From Lucifuga dentata (Eukaryota; Chordata; Actinopteri; Ophidiiformes; Bythitidae), in NCBI GenBank assembly GCA_014773175.1, contig VXCM01000319.1:248001-312000 (forward strand): 64,000 nucleotides of DNA, in the 5' to 3' direction. The translations under genes were made by a program, and so were the position numbers. Shown piece by piece: positions 25,015-44,300 of this stretch (its first letter is position 1; the number at the start of each line of letters is the position of its first letter). The notes beneath the pieces were generated by a model. It had not been told where the DNA came from and did not search any database. It was given only the letters and a program-made list of their open reading frames with translations.

Positions 25015-27620
25015 GATGCGTCCTCTCCGGGGTCTGTCTTTGAAAAAAATGCTCTGCTGGTCCCGGCTGTCTTTGTGCAAGACGAGAGACAGCGTATCTG
25101 TCTCACTATGTGTGTGTAATAAATTAAAACACGCGTGTCATTGTGCTGTCACAAGAAACTAGAACTACCCGGTGTAAAAAAAAAAAATAATAATAAGGTC
25201 AATTTTCTAGATTATAAAACACTCAGATAAACTATATGTCTAATCTAACACCAGCACGCATACAAACAGGCTCTCACCCTTTAAACCTCTCACAAACCAT
25301 CATCAGCCTCTTCTGCTCAGACTACTGCAGTACCGAGTTTGTTCCCGGCTGTCCTGAAAAGAGATTCTGCCGGTAGAAGCGCTGCTGTCCCATTTTGATT
25401 ATTGCTGCCTTCAAGGACAGTCGGAACAAACGAATAGGCAACCCGTGAATTTTTTTTAATTTTTTATTTATTTTTATTGCAGGATGAACACAAACAAGTA
25501 CAAATTGCGTGTACCATATAACAGTATGAAAAGTTTTAAAAAGTGAATAAAAGTGCAAATATAATTTTATGTGAAACCCGAGTTGTGACGCAGAATGGGT
25601 GGAGCGTGGAGGCTGTCTCGTCTCAGCAGTTGGTAGTTGACATTCTCTTGGTTTTAGGCTACAAGTCGTAGCTAATCTATTTGATCGGTGATTCAAAGCC
25701 ACTTAAAAAAAAAAAAAAAAAANTAAAAAAAAAAAAAAAACAGGAACTCTTAAAGAGTGATGTTTCAGAAAGACATTACAGTGAAACTGGCTCCCAAACC
25801 AAAGTCACAGCACCCATTTCATTATCCATATCCCACACTGAAACATCATCTTCATGTTCACCAGGCATGGATATTATAATAAGGCCTTTAATTTTAACCT
25901 AACAGAATCTTAATTTTATAAAACAAAGAATATTTAAGATGGTGAGACATGCATGTTACAACACAAATAAAAGACGCAGACAACATCAATTATTAATAAT
26001 CTTTGTGATCACTTTTACACCTGTCACCTGGAAGTCTCTAGTAAGATATAATAATGTGTATTGTCACATCCATGTCTAACAGCAAAATAACTGATTTAAA
26101 TTTCCAGTCTATAATATTTTGATCACACAAATCTGAGGTAGACTATATTCACTTACATAATTGAAGAGCATGTCTTAGAGATTGAAGATTGTCATTTAGT
26201 GTGTTTCGCAAGTGTTGACACTTCAAAATATACAGTAGGCGTGTTTTACTCCATTGTGTAGACGTTTTACAACATCAGAAAACACGAATAACTAATAAGT
26301 AGGCTAATAGCTGCAACTTTGGAAAGTTAAAAATTGCATGATGTACCTGAAGGCGGCACTGTATAGGGAAGTGGTAGCAGGCGTTTCGGACCAATCCTGT
26401 GTCTGCTTTGACGTTACGACAGCTGTCTGCTGATACCGAGCTGTCCCACCCAGGGTAATCAGATTACATAGGTTAACATCATAAATTCGAAAGAGGTTAT
26501 TGACTCTTTATCAAAGTATTAGACAGATTAGTTACATGTCGAAATTATTTCCGATATTTGAGCTCAGTACCATTTACTGAGCTGAAATATATAGAAATGT
26601 ACAGTACCTTGGAATCATAAGGTTGCAGGTTACATTTTAGTTACATTTTAACTTAAAATGGGAAAACTGAAAATGACACACACACACACATACACACACA
26701 CACACACACACTAGTTTTTCTTTTTCTTTTTTTAAATACCAGATTAATCAACATTAATCAACATTAACCAACATTAATCAAAATCAGTACTTGACTGTCA
26801 ATGAAGTATTTACTTATCTTATTTTATTTTCTTGATCTTGAGGAGAAGGAGCCAGCAAGTAAATAATAAAATAAGGAAAAACAAAGCTATATAAGCTGTA
26901 AAAGTTTGTTTTATATGATGACATAATTGCATCATAACTGAATTACACAGTCCATCAGTCAAATTAAATTTGCTCCTCAGCAACATCCGTCATCTATTGA
27001 TCAAATGCCATCAAATCTTCTTTGCTGGAACTGAATCAACAGCCCTGATGTGAGAAGGAATAAAATAAGTTAACTCAAGTACTTTACTTAAGTATTAACT
27101 TAAACCATAGAAACCTAGCTTTAATTATGTTTAGTTGACGTGAGTAGATATTGTAGGAAACCTAAATTTAAAAATATTGATAATATGTCCACATATGAAC
27201 AAATATGTCTTCAAAACTTTTGTTCAGTTACGTTCAAAATGAAAGTTTTGTCAATATACTGACGTTCACCTTCTGTTTGTGTTTTGGTATTTTCAGAACT
27301 TCTTAATTTGGAGATAATTTCCCTCAATATCAACATTATGGCTCCTTTTACACCTTCCATTAAAATACAATCACAATATCCATATACCTTATCTATTAAT
27401 GCTTTAACATGCGTTCTCTTTATCTGGATTCTGCCTGCATTGTAATTAGACCTCAGCAGACAGGTCGTTATGCCATTTAACCATCCTTCCTTCTTACCCC
27501 GTGGACTATCTTCACCCATTTTTAAAATAAGTAATGTGACTTTGCATGAGCTGTCATTGTCTGCATTCCAGGTGCTGAAACCCATTTACGACAAGTAGCA
27601 TTTCCCAATTTCAAAATAAC
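25015..27620. other. Intergenic, plpp1 5' end to csgalnact1 3' end
   Basis: About 2.6 kb. The plpp1 promoter and 5' UTR should lie just above 25015. A poly-A tract with a lone N is at 25705-25740, and a CA microsatellite at 26680-26711. No further gene recognised. Confidence 0.6.
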
Positions 27621-27648
27621 TTTATTAATGACAGCAAAAATAATTACC

Positions 27649-27654
27649 TTTATT
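27649..27654 (-). terminator. Candidate csgalnact1 polyadenylation signal
   Basis: AATAAA on the minus strand about 143 nt past the csgalnact1 stop. A second one lies at 27621-27626. Either could be used. Confidence 0.5.
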
Positions 27655-27796
27655 CATGGTAAATTAAGTAAATATAAACATAAATTATCATAAAACCATC
27701 ACAAAGGAGCATTCAGACGTATTGCATATTCCACAGATCAGTGTGACTGAAAACATATTTTTAAAAACCCAGATTTTCCCAGCTTCAATTTCCTCT

Positions 27797-33613
<5,817 letters not shown>

Positions 33614-36210
33614 ATTTTCTTTTGAATTGTCTTTTAAACAAGGTTTCAGAAAAACACAAAGATTATTAAAGCATAATTACACTTTTGTCACATGGAGATG
33701 CACCCACAAAAAGATAAGTGACCCATTTTGGATCCTAACCCATAGCTTAAAAAAATTTAGCTTTTTAAGTCAACTTTGTCCTGTTTTGTCATGTCATCCT
33801 TATTTAGTCAACGATCTTCACAAGGTGTCCACACTTTCATTTTTCTTTCATGTGTGACCCATGACTTTGTCTCACAGCTGCAGAGATCCTCACCACAGAA
33901 CTGAAATCACCTACGATGACAAAAATATAAAATATAAAAGATTATAAAAATTCAGTTCAGTCCATCACTACTAGCACTTCAGTAAGACAAAAGACTGCCA
34001 CTGTCATTTAAAGAAACTCCCTTTTGTAGTTACAAGCAAGACTAGACAGAATTATTTAACTTATGTAGAGACATGTCTTTCATTGTTTCCGAACAGCAAT
34101 TGTATCCTATTAATTATGATTGAGAACATTCAAACTAGATGCACCAGCAGTCATGGCTCCTCACAGCTGTTGGACTGCTGGTGAGAGTAAAAAATCCTGA
34201 CCTCATATTCACTCTGAATGCCACGATGCTGAAGGTGGGAAGTGACAGAAACAAGCATTTCTCTGTAAGTCCCTCCACCCTGTGTGTGTGTGTGTATGTG
34301 TGTGTGTGTTTGTATGTGTGTTGCCATAGTCAAGAGTTTATTCACAGCACAGTTGGCTCTTTATTGCTCAGGTAGAGGCTGATCTCATGAAAGACTTGCT
34401 TATGTTTCCAGGTCCACCCTAGTGTGTGTGTGTGTGTGTGTTCCTGGTTACAGATGCTTGTGTGCGCATGTGTTCACAACATGCAGACCCTTGGAAATCA
34501 GACTACCATAAACTGCAGACATTTCAGTCATTTTAGTAATCAGGCTGCTTTGGACCCTTCATACTAATAAAATCCTCACTGAGCATCTTTAGCATTTAAA
34601 GTTTGAATATTACACTCATGTTTGCAGTTTTCTTTTTTTTTTTTACCATATGTGGCTGACAGAGAAGCATTTTGTATGTTTGTAATAATCCCAATGGAAT
34701 CCCTTGCAAGGCATAAATCAGACTTAAGTGCACATAAGATGAAACTTTGTAGGTTTTCCGAAGATGAAACATATAAAAATCATCTCCCGGCATGCAGTTT
34801 ACACTCTACAAAAATACATTCATGACAAAAAAAAAAGATGAAAATGATTAAATTTACTCACCCACTGCAATGCATCTCACAGGAAAGATGTACAGAAGTA
34901 GTAAAGATGTGTATATGTTGTCGCAATCTCCCCTCCTGCTGCTCATGTGTGATCTACAAACCTGAGGTGGTCTTCAAGAGTAGACTGAACAGTGTCCTAT
35001 CTCCCATCTTCTCTCAGTCTCCACCTTTTCCCAGCACCTCCCTCTCTCTCTCTCTATCTCTCTCTCTCTCTTCCCCTCTCTCTCTCATACACACTTTCCA
35101 TTTGAGCCAGTGTTCGCCGATGTCCCTGTAAGGTCCTGTGAGGTTTCAGACCATCTGCCTTATTCCCTTTCAGGTCCTCAGAGGCTCCACTTTGCCCTTA
35201 AGTCTAATTAGAAGGCACTGGGAGTAAGGACTGCCCCAGACTTCGATGCTCTACCACCTGCAATCTCTTGTAGGGAAATAGCTAGTTACCATTCAGATCC
35301 GACCAATAGGATGGGGTTTTGCAAATTTAATGAGGTACCATGCAGATGGTTCTTGTTTTCACTTGCTCAGACTCCTGTATTTTAATCTTGAAGCTCACAA
35401 CTGTTTCCCTGTTATGTAATGATGTAAAAGATGTAAAAAAAAAAAAAAAAANTTAAAAAAAAAAAAAAAAACTCAGCCCCTAATATGAAGTATTTAATAG
35501 TGGTATTTACTGTAGTAATTTATTGTTGCAAAGTATTTCAGTGTCAATTTTTTAAAGTGTTTCTGAAATTTGAATATCAGGCCACATGACTTAAAATTGC
35601 TGAAAAACTATTTGCTAAAGGAAAAGAATGTAAAGCTTTCAGCAAATAACAACTTTGTTTAGATTTGATACATTTTGAATCTGGAATTTCCCCTTAAAAT
35701 TGCCCCGAAGTTCCTGTAAACTTATAATTTTCTCATTGCATGACTACAATTACAATTAGCAAAATATTCAATCCCAAGACACTTCAAATGGAAATATGTA
35801 GATGGCATGCAATAGTTTATACACATTGATCCTGAAGTGATTCTGCCATATTTAGTTTCTTTGGTAACATTGGGATTTTCACTAAACTTAAAGTGGTGTC
35901 TGTTTTTGAATAATGCTTGAATGTACAAAATAAGTTTATAAGTATGGGTCTACTGGTGGATACTTCAGAGTTTAAGATGTTAAAATTATCATTAAATTTG
36001 ATTAAATTAACTGTAACAGGAATAAAAAATGTAAGGAATTGATGTAGTGATGCGTCACAGTCACACCCCTATAGATTATTAATAGTAATAAAATCACACA
36101 AACTTCTTCATGTACATGTTGAAACAATCGCCTTAAGCCTCTTTCCAAACAACACTGTCATTGTCAGTGGACCTGATAACACTGTAGCTAGTTCTAGTTC
36201 TATGCACTAT
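33614..36210. other. Intergenic upstream of csgalnact1
   Basis: It should hold csgalnact1 5' UTR exons and promoter, which cannot be located from sequence alone. GT-rich microsatellites at 34276-34320 and 34421-34440, a CT-rich tract at 35040-35088, and a poly-A run with a lone N at 35434-35471. No gene recognised. Confidence 0.6.
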
Positions 36211-36345
36211 AACAACAACAACAACAACAATAATAATAATAATAATAATGCACAGTAATCTGCTGAACATTGTAACCNAACAACAACAACAACAACAATA
36301 ATAATAATAATAATAATGCACAGTAATCTGCTGAACATTGTAACC
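36211..36345. repeat. (AAC)n(AAT)n array duplicated around a single N (assembly join)
   Basis: 36211-36277 and 36279-36345 are identical (67 bp: AAC and AAT repeats plus GCACAGTAATCTGCTGAACATTGTAACC), separated by a lone N. Probably one locus present twice. Confidence 0.88.
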
Positions 36346-37985
36346 AAACTTTCATAGATTTTCATACATTGTTTTACCTGATGATGGCGCCAGCTACATG
36401 ACTATAAGGAAATAAACAAGAGATGCTGCACAAAACAGACAACTGGATTTATTATTGTTTGAAGTTACTTACATCCATTGCATTACAAAATGTGGAATGT
36501 GGCCAGAATCAGAGAAAAATTTCTCTTGCTCATGTATTGCAAATGCAGCCAGACAGAGAAGTGTTTCCTTTCTTGGCACGTGGATTCAACACAATCTGTG
36601 TGACTGGTTGTAATTACAGTGCAGGTACTACTGTGTCTGGATAGTGTGCTTTGTGAGTTTTGTGTTCAATTTGGGCAGTGGTTTGCTTAAGAATTCAGAA
36701 TTCACAAAAACCCACAACCAAGGAATGTAAAACAGAGTCACCAGCAATAATGCAACAGAACGTTGCATAAAAAAGTTAAATTTAGTTGCTTTCAGGGTGA
36801 ATTCACAAGACAGCATTGAAGATCTGCATAACTGCTGCTCTTATCTCCAGATGAAAAAGCATCTCTGATAGATTTTATAAAAGATTTACCACCTGAAAAC
36901 AAGGGAGCTACTGTGGGGAACCCAAATGTAAAACATCTTATAACAACCAAGGAATGGCAACGGGTTTCAAAAACACTTGTGAATTCAAAGTGCAATACAA
37001 TATGAAATCTTCAACACGTTCTAACAAAGAACTAAACAGTAGTACGTAAATTTACTGCCATCTATGTTACAACAATAAGAACAATAAAATGCCCCAGTGG
37101 TAAAACCAAACAGAACATGTAGAACATACGTGATATTAGAGCTGTGTTTGTGAAAACCACTGTAGTTTCATGAAAACACTGGTTAGCTTGCTAGTCATGA
37201 ACTACAGCTTGAGGCAAACAGTGTTTTTTCCCCAGAATATTAATAATTTAGTATCTGCTCATGTTGAGTCGTGACTGTGAAATTTCAGCTTCTTCATCTT
37301 TAAATTTTGTTTCAGCCAATTTGGTTTATCCTAGTTGGACTTGTTCTATTTCTAAACTCAATGAAACTAGTTTCTCTCAGGCCCCCTTGTACTGATGCCC
37401 AGGATTAGTGAACAGAAACTCAGATTTTTCTGTTGCTTCATCTCAGAACTTCCTGCTGAAAGAGGCATAACCTCTCCATATTCAGTCCTACATTACTTCT
37501 GAGTCATTTCAAACAATTTTCATATTTTTCATACTGACTCTCGCCGCCATATCAGACATAAATGTTTAGAGTCGATTGCCATGCCTCCACTTTCTCACTT
37601 ATCCACTTCACTATGAAACATGCAGCTGTTTGTCCTCCTCTTCAGTGGAGCCATTAACCTCGTTGGAGAAACACAGAGAAGATGTGAAGGGACAGGTGGA
37701 GGGGGGGAAGATGAAAGAAGAGAGGTGGAGTGATGTGTGGGTGGCTGAAGATAATGCCTCAGACACCTCAAGGTGTCGTGTTGCCATCTCAGGAGTGGTT
37801 GCTAGGCAACAGCATCCTTCAGAGTCTTCCTGCAGGTGGTAACTAGGTTACCCCAACTCACAATCATCTGTTGGCATTTTGCTGTGTTTTCACACTAAAA
37901 CAGTGTCCTCTTCCAACTGGTTGCTAACTTTTAGCAGTCGGTTTGGCTGGGTGGTGTCCCACCCGGCCTGGCAGGGGTTGCAAGG
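36346..37985. other. Region downstream of the rnf122 stop
   Basis: About 1.6 kb that may include rnf122 3' UTR. No near AATAAA was found on the minus strand. No other gene recognised. Confidence 0.5.
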
Positions 37986-40948
37986 TTACACCAGCTCGTC
38001 CAGTAGAGTCCCTATGCTGTGATGCTGCTCTGGCGGACCAGCTATGGGTTTGTTGCACATGGGGCAGACACAGCGAACCTCCAGCCACTTTACCAAACAC
38101 CTGCACAAACAGACAGTGAGGTTAAAAATGAGAGAAAAGAGACGCTTTAGGATGAGATTACAGTCAAAGTGGCGACCAAGCGAAACCCACTCACCCATCC
38201 CATAGCCCATCACTGAAAAATCATGTTCGTGTTTGAGATAACAATAAGAAACCAGGCACTGCCATTAAATTAACACCCTAACCTTAACATCACCGATTCT
38301 TGATTTTACAGTTAAAGGTTCTTAAAAATGAAAATGACTGTGCCAGTCTGTGAAATATTCTAACCACAATATACAATGATTTATACTGCACCGTTTCATC
38401 AGATGGGAACTAAAGTTAAAATATATGAGGATTATGTAGAAGAATGTGTGAAGAATAATCAGCAGGCCAACATGAGTTTGTAAAGACTTTAAAAGGTTAA
38501 AAGTAACTTAACACCAAACTCAGATGTTCCACTGACATCTTCTGGTTGAAATTTCAAGTCTGCTGCACCTTTAAACACACTCAACAGTGATATCACAGTG
38601 TATTGAACACAACCCTGATTACACGTCTGCATCACTGCAGCAGGGCAAGAATTTCAGCGACTTGGGATCAGAAAAAAAAAAGACTTTCACCTGATGTTAT
38701 GTTACTCTCTTTACATAATGAACATACATTTCCCTAAACACTAGAATTGCCTTCCTTCCACTCAGTGCATTCTGGATTGGCTCCAGTTGCCACCCCTTCC
38801 CCTAACCCTGAATAGGAAAAAGCAGGTAATGAGAATTAATAAATGAGTGAATGAATGAATGAATGAATGAATGAANTGAATAGGAAAAAGCAGGTAATGA
38901 GAATTAATAAATGAGTGAATGAATGAATGAATGAATGAATGAAGCCATGGTTGGAAAAAAAATCTGTAAGTTTCTGAAACTTCACATCCATCCTTTCACA
39001 AGACCAAAGACAGTGACGAAAGTGTGAAGTAAGAGTGACAAAACAGTGCACTCACTTCCTGTGGAAAGCATGTTGGCATGGCAACACTCCCAGCTCGTCT
39101 TTCACTTTGAAGTCTTCCAGACACACAGCGCACGTCTGCTGTATGAATGACACAGATGGGGCAGAGTGAGACAGTTGATAGGGGGCAGCTAATAAACATA
39201 TCATGTATTATTTTGGGTTTTATTTTACATCACAGCAGCAGGAATACAATTTATTATGCACAGAAATCACAACAAATGTTCAAGTAAATGCTTTCCTTAC
39301 CCCATGAAGATTCAGCTTTTTTGGATCTCCTTTTAAAACTACCTGTTAGAGAAAAACATAAAAACATGTCCGATCAATACTTTTGATCAATGTGAGAGTT
39401 TAATATGTATGCTAAATATTCAGTCCATGTGTACCTCTCTGTATCCAAACCGCTCACTCTGTGCTTGGTGTCGCAGTTTGCTGTGGATGAGCACACAAAC
39501 ACATCAATAAATCATTTTACTGGAGGTTATATTTTCAGTCCCACTTGTTTTACTCATATGTCTGCAGGATACTTCAATCTGTCAACAGATTTCAAAGACA
39601 TTCGGTATAAAGTTTGGCTATGGGTCAAAAAACATTTTTTTGTGGTGAGGGAATTTTAAGGAGTTAGGGCATTTATGAACATTTTTGCTATTTTCTCATG
39701 GTACTTGCTTGAATGCAAAAATCAGGCACATGCATCTCATGATTGTCTATTTGCAAAGATCCAGATACATTTTAGATATTTGTAGTATTTTCTTTCTGCG
39801 TGAGTTCTCAGAGTGCTTTCTACTTCACTGTCACCATAACTTTAAATTAACCATTTCGTGCATACTGTATACTGGTTGTTTATGGAGGCTTTGTGGTTAG
39901 CACTGTCACCTCATAGCAAGAAGGCCCTGGATCAACTCTGAATTAGGCCTTTCTGTGTGGAGTTTGCATGTTCTACCCTGTTTGGTTTCCTCTCAGTCTA
40001 AAGACATGCAGGGTCAATGACCTACAAACTCCAAATTGCCTGTAGGTGTGAATGAAATCATTTGTATCTATGCATAATCCCCTCTACAGCCTAGATTCTC
40101 AATCCTGGTCTTCGGGACCCACAATACCCAAGACACCTAATGTGTCTATGTCCCTACCGACACAGACACATTAGGTAAATCAAGTGGAATTAGCAAATTA
40201 GGAGCTGAGAGGCACCACCTCTTGAGCAGATGAAGAGGAATGGACAGAGCAGGGAGACATGAAACTTATGCAGTGTTCCAGATCCTGAGGGTCAGGATTG
40301 AGAACCTAGGCTATAAGGGATAAGATAGTATAGAAAATGGGACAGATTGATGGATGGCTGCTTTTTTGAAAATTTATCATTTTAGGACCATACATGATTT
40401 TACATGTTTAAGCCCAATAAATACTACCTGCATAGAGGTTGCATTACTGACAACCATGTTTCAAAACATAAAACTGTACTGTTATACTGTTTTTGTGTTA
40501 TTTTTCCAAATCCCCATGTCTGTCAAAATCAAATGTTTAGGTCATACACCCACTGTAAAATTCAATGTTTCACCTGCTAATGCTTACACAAGATTGTAGA
40601 AGGCACGGTCATTTTAATTTCTCAGTAAACCATCTTTTCGCCTGGGATTATGCCATGGCAGAGACGCACATTTTCTTTCGTGTAGCTCTATGTTGGAAAG
40701 GCTAAATTAAGTAATGTCGACAAAAAATAACAGTTTGTGGTGTGATGTAATGGATTACCTATCAAGCATGTTTCAAGTCTCTACAAGTTCATTTTTATCG
40801 TGTATTGGAATGAACTAAAACAAATGGCAGTCTGGAAGGTAGGAAAAACAAATCTAAAATGTACTGCTTCAGGAGCATGTTTTGGAAAATGGCTGTCAGT
40901 AATGTAACATGTATGCAGGCTGTATACTGTATATTGGGTTCAAACATA

Positions 40949-40999
<51 letters not shown>

Positions 41000-41224
41000 A
41001 ACTGAATTTTACAGCATGTCACTGGATTAAAGATTGTGTGGTGAAGTTGTGGGACTAACTGTGTTTGTGTAATTGTTGCTCATGCTTTAAATGTCTTTAT
41101 AAACAGCTGCAGAGGCCACACATGCACAGACAATACATGCTACCCAGCAGGCACACACACAGTTACCACATAAAAATACACCGTGTAACTACTGCACATA
41201 CCACATGCACACGCACACACACAC

Positions 41225-41265
<41 letters not shown>

Positions 41266-41294
41266 AAGCTAATGAGCATGTTGGCTCGTTGAAN

Positions 41295-41327
<33 letters not shown>

Positions 41328-44300
41328 AAGCTAATGAGCATGTTGGCTCGTTGAATCTCTGCACCACCCGAACACCAACAATGGCTTGGAGATCTTTATC
41401 TGTGTCTGTTCAGCCAAGTTATTTTTGGCCTCCTGTTTTCACATAACTAAACATAGAACATCAAATGTCTATCACAGTTTATCGCTTAGGCCTGAAACAA
41501 AATGCAGTGAGAGCATCTGAGCTGAAAGCTGAGCGTTATTTCTGATCCTCATTAAAATCATGTGTCACTGAGTCACTGCTTAAAAGTGGAAGATGATGGT
41601 ATTCTTTATTTTTGTCATTTGGTTTATTGTTGTAACTGATTGCTGCTGACAATCTTCCATGTAGAACAATGCGAGGATACACGTTTTACATGTGCTGAGG
41701 TTTCCCATCCCTGAGGAATGATGTGAAGTGGGTGAAAGGGGCATGACGGAGATTTCATATATTCAGCTATTGTACAATGTTTACCACAACAGAATATCCT
41801 AACAGAGCTATGATTAAGCAGTAGCTATTGTTCCTATTGTATGAGCTAACAATGCTGTCCAAAAGGTGTGAATGATGGTACAAAAATACAAAAACAGCCT
41901 CAGTACAATTTAATGCAACCAACCTGCATGAATACATTTCAGTTAATACAGTTTCAGCAAAGTCATGTGACATTCAATCTGCAACAGCACAGTTAATGTG
42001 CTGTTATATATATTTTATGCCCTGTTGTAAGACTACTGTGCTTGTGTGTTTCATAGTAGTGACTGCATAGTAAAAATACTTTATTTACTTTAATTTTGCC
42101 CAAGTTTGGGAAAACAAAGACAAGATTTTACCAAAGAAAAAACTAATTTCTCTTTGGCTTGCAGAATACATCTTGCAGGGTAATTTTCTGGATTTATGAC
42201 TGTGTAAACATCAACGAATGTATAAACACTGAGGGGNGAGAGAGAGAGAGAGAGAGAGAGATTCTCCTCATTTACCATTTACTGTAGCTTCGCACTTTCA
42301 TTCATCAAAGTGATTACTAGTCAGATTCATTAGTTTTAAGGAGGAAAATTCAGTGTTCAGGTAAAACTCTAGGCACCATTCTAGAAACAGCTGGTCTCTC
42401 TCCTGAGAGGAAAACATTTTCACAGATTCGATTGGCATATTAATGTCTCTGCTGATAAGCGTGCCGACTCTACTGCAACGTTCACTTATTAAAGATCATT
42501 TCCAGCTTGTCTTTATCACGTCAACATTTGGAAATTGTCACGGGGTTTTCCCCATTCTCTCTGTTATCCAAAGTTTCATGGTGCTGCAGGATATTTAAAA
42601 TCATATATACTGAAGGAAATGAGTACACTAACCAATCATGTTTAACTTGTTTGCCACTGAATAATGTACAGCAGTTGTAAGCTTAAGAACCTCTATGGTC
42701 TGTCTCTGCTTTCACTGACTGCAGCAGCCAGCAGTCTTGGTGTGGATCTGGTTCCAAGATTTTTTTTTTTTAAAGATTTCTTAAAGGACCATACCAGCCA
42801 TTTTGCATGTTTGAGCCTAATATATTCAATTTTCATACATGTCACATTACTGACAACCATTTCCCAAAGGATAAAACCATATTTCAGCTTTTCTGATATT
42901 TTGCAAAATCTCTTAATCTTTCAAAATCAAATATTCAAGCGATATAGCCACCTTAAAAATCAATGTTTTGCCTGCTAATAGTTACGCAGCCTTATGAAGT
43001 CACGGTCATTTAAATGTGTCAATAAACGCAGGTCTTCTTTTGGGACTATATTCCCCAGTGGAGACATACATTCACTCCACACTTTTTATTGAGCTTAAAC
43101 ACCAAAATTATGTAACTTAGAAAAAAACCTGAATATATGTCTTGTTCACGATGATGGAATACCTATCCCAAGAACATTTCAAGTATCAACAAGTTGATTT
43201 GAATTGATTTGATTTGATTTGAATTGATTTGATTTGATTTTAAAATTACCAGAATTAACTGAAACCAATGGTGGTCTGGAAGGTAGGAAAATTGTTTTAT
43301 TTCATCCTTCCAGTATTATGCTTTGGAAAATGATTATCAGTAATGCTATGTATGAAAATTTAATATATTAGGCTCAAACATGCAAAATGGCCAGTATGGT
43401 CCTTTAATATTGTGAGACAGGAAATTACTTAAAAACATCAAGAACACACTCCAAGAGCACACTCCGTGAGCGCATACCTCCCCATGGATTTTATAAGCTT
43501 AAAATACTCTTCTGGATCCTGGATCCAGACTATGATCTGGATCACCTCCAAAATTTAATCACGTTTTCATCTTGATATTATCTATCTGTTCCCCAAATTT
43601 CATCCAAATCCATCCATAACTTTTCAGGCTATTCTGCTAACAAAAATAAATAAATAAATAAAAAATAAATAAACAAACAAATGCTGGTTATCACATAACC
43701 GCCTTGAAGGAGGTAACACGCTGTTTAGGCCAGTAGATTATTAGAACAAGACAAATTTTGCTTGCACAGCCTCTTGGTGGAGTCTAATGACTTTGTAATG
43801 GATCCAGATAAACAGAGGTAATTACTGAACAACTAAGGAGGGTTTGGCATTCAGGTGAACGGCCAGTCAAGCCACTTGGCCCAGTCAAACTTAGCTTAGT
43901 CAAAGTAGACAGAAAGTGGGTNCGGCCAGTCAAGCCACTTGGCCCAGTCAAACTTAGCTTAGTCAAAGTAGACAGAAAGTGGGTATGTGGTATGTATCTG
44001 TTCTCTACTTGGTGATGGATTCAAAGGCAGTGCCCTGGTTTAGAAGTTCAGCAAATCTACGACTACACAGCCTGATATCTGCTTCAGAATGCAATGATAG
44101 GGGGGAAAAACAGCATTTAATATTAGTTTATTAGGCTTCCTTTGCACATATTACAGTGTGTACTGGTAATTGGTTAAGTAAACCATATGGATGTCTTCCA
44201 TCATAGTCCAGAGTGAGTAAACATCCTCAGTTCGCTTCTGACTGGTCTCTATTATCTGCCACTGTACCAAACTGTCTCTGCATAGTTTAACTGTCCAGTA

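Noticed and set aside
36211..43984. Short direct repeats as a CRISPR-like or satellite array
   Set aside because: Each is a single pair around a lone N with different unit sequences; an assembly artefact in a vertebrate genome.
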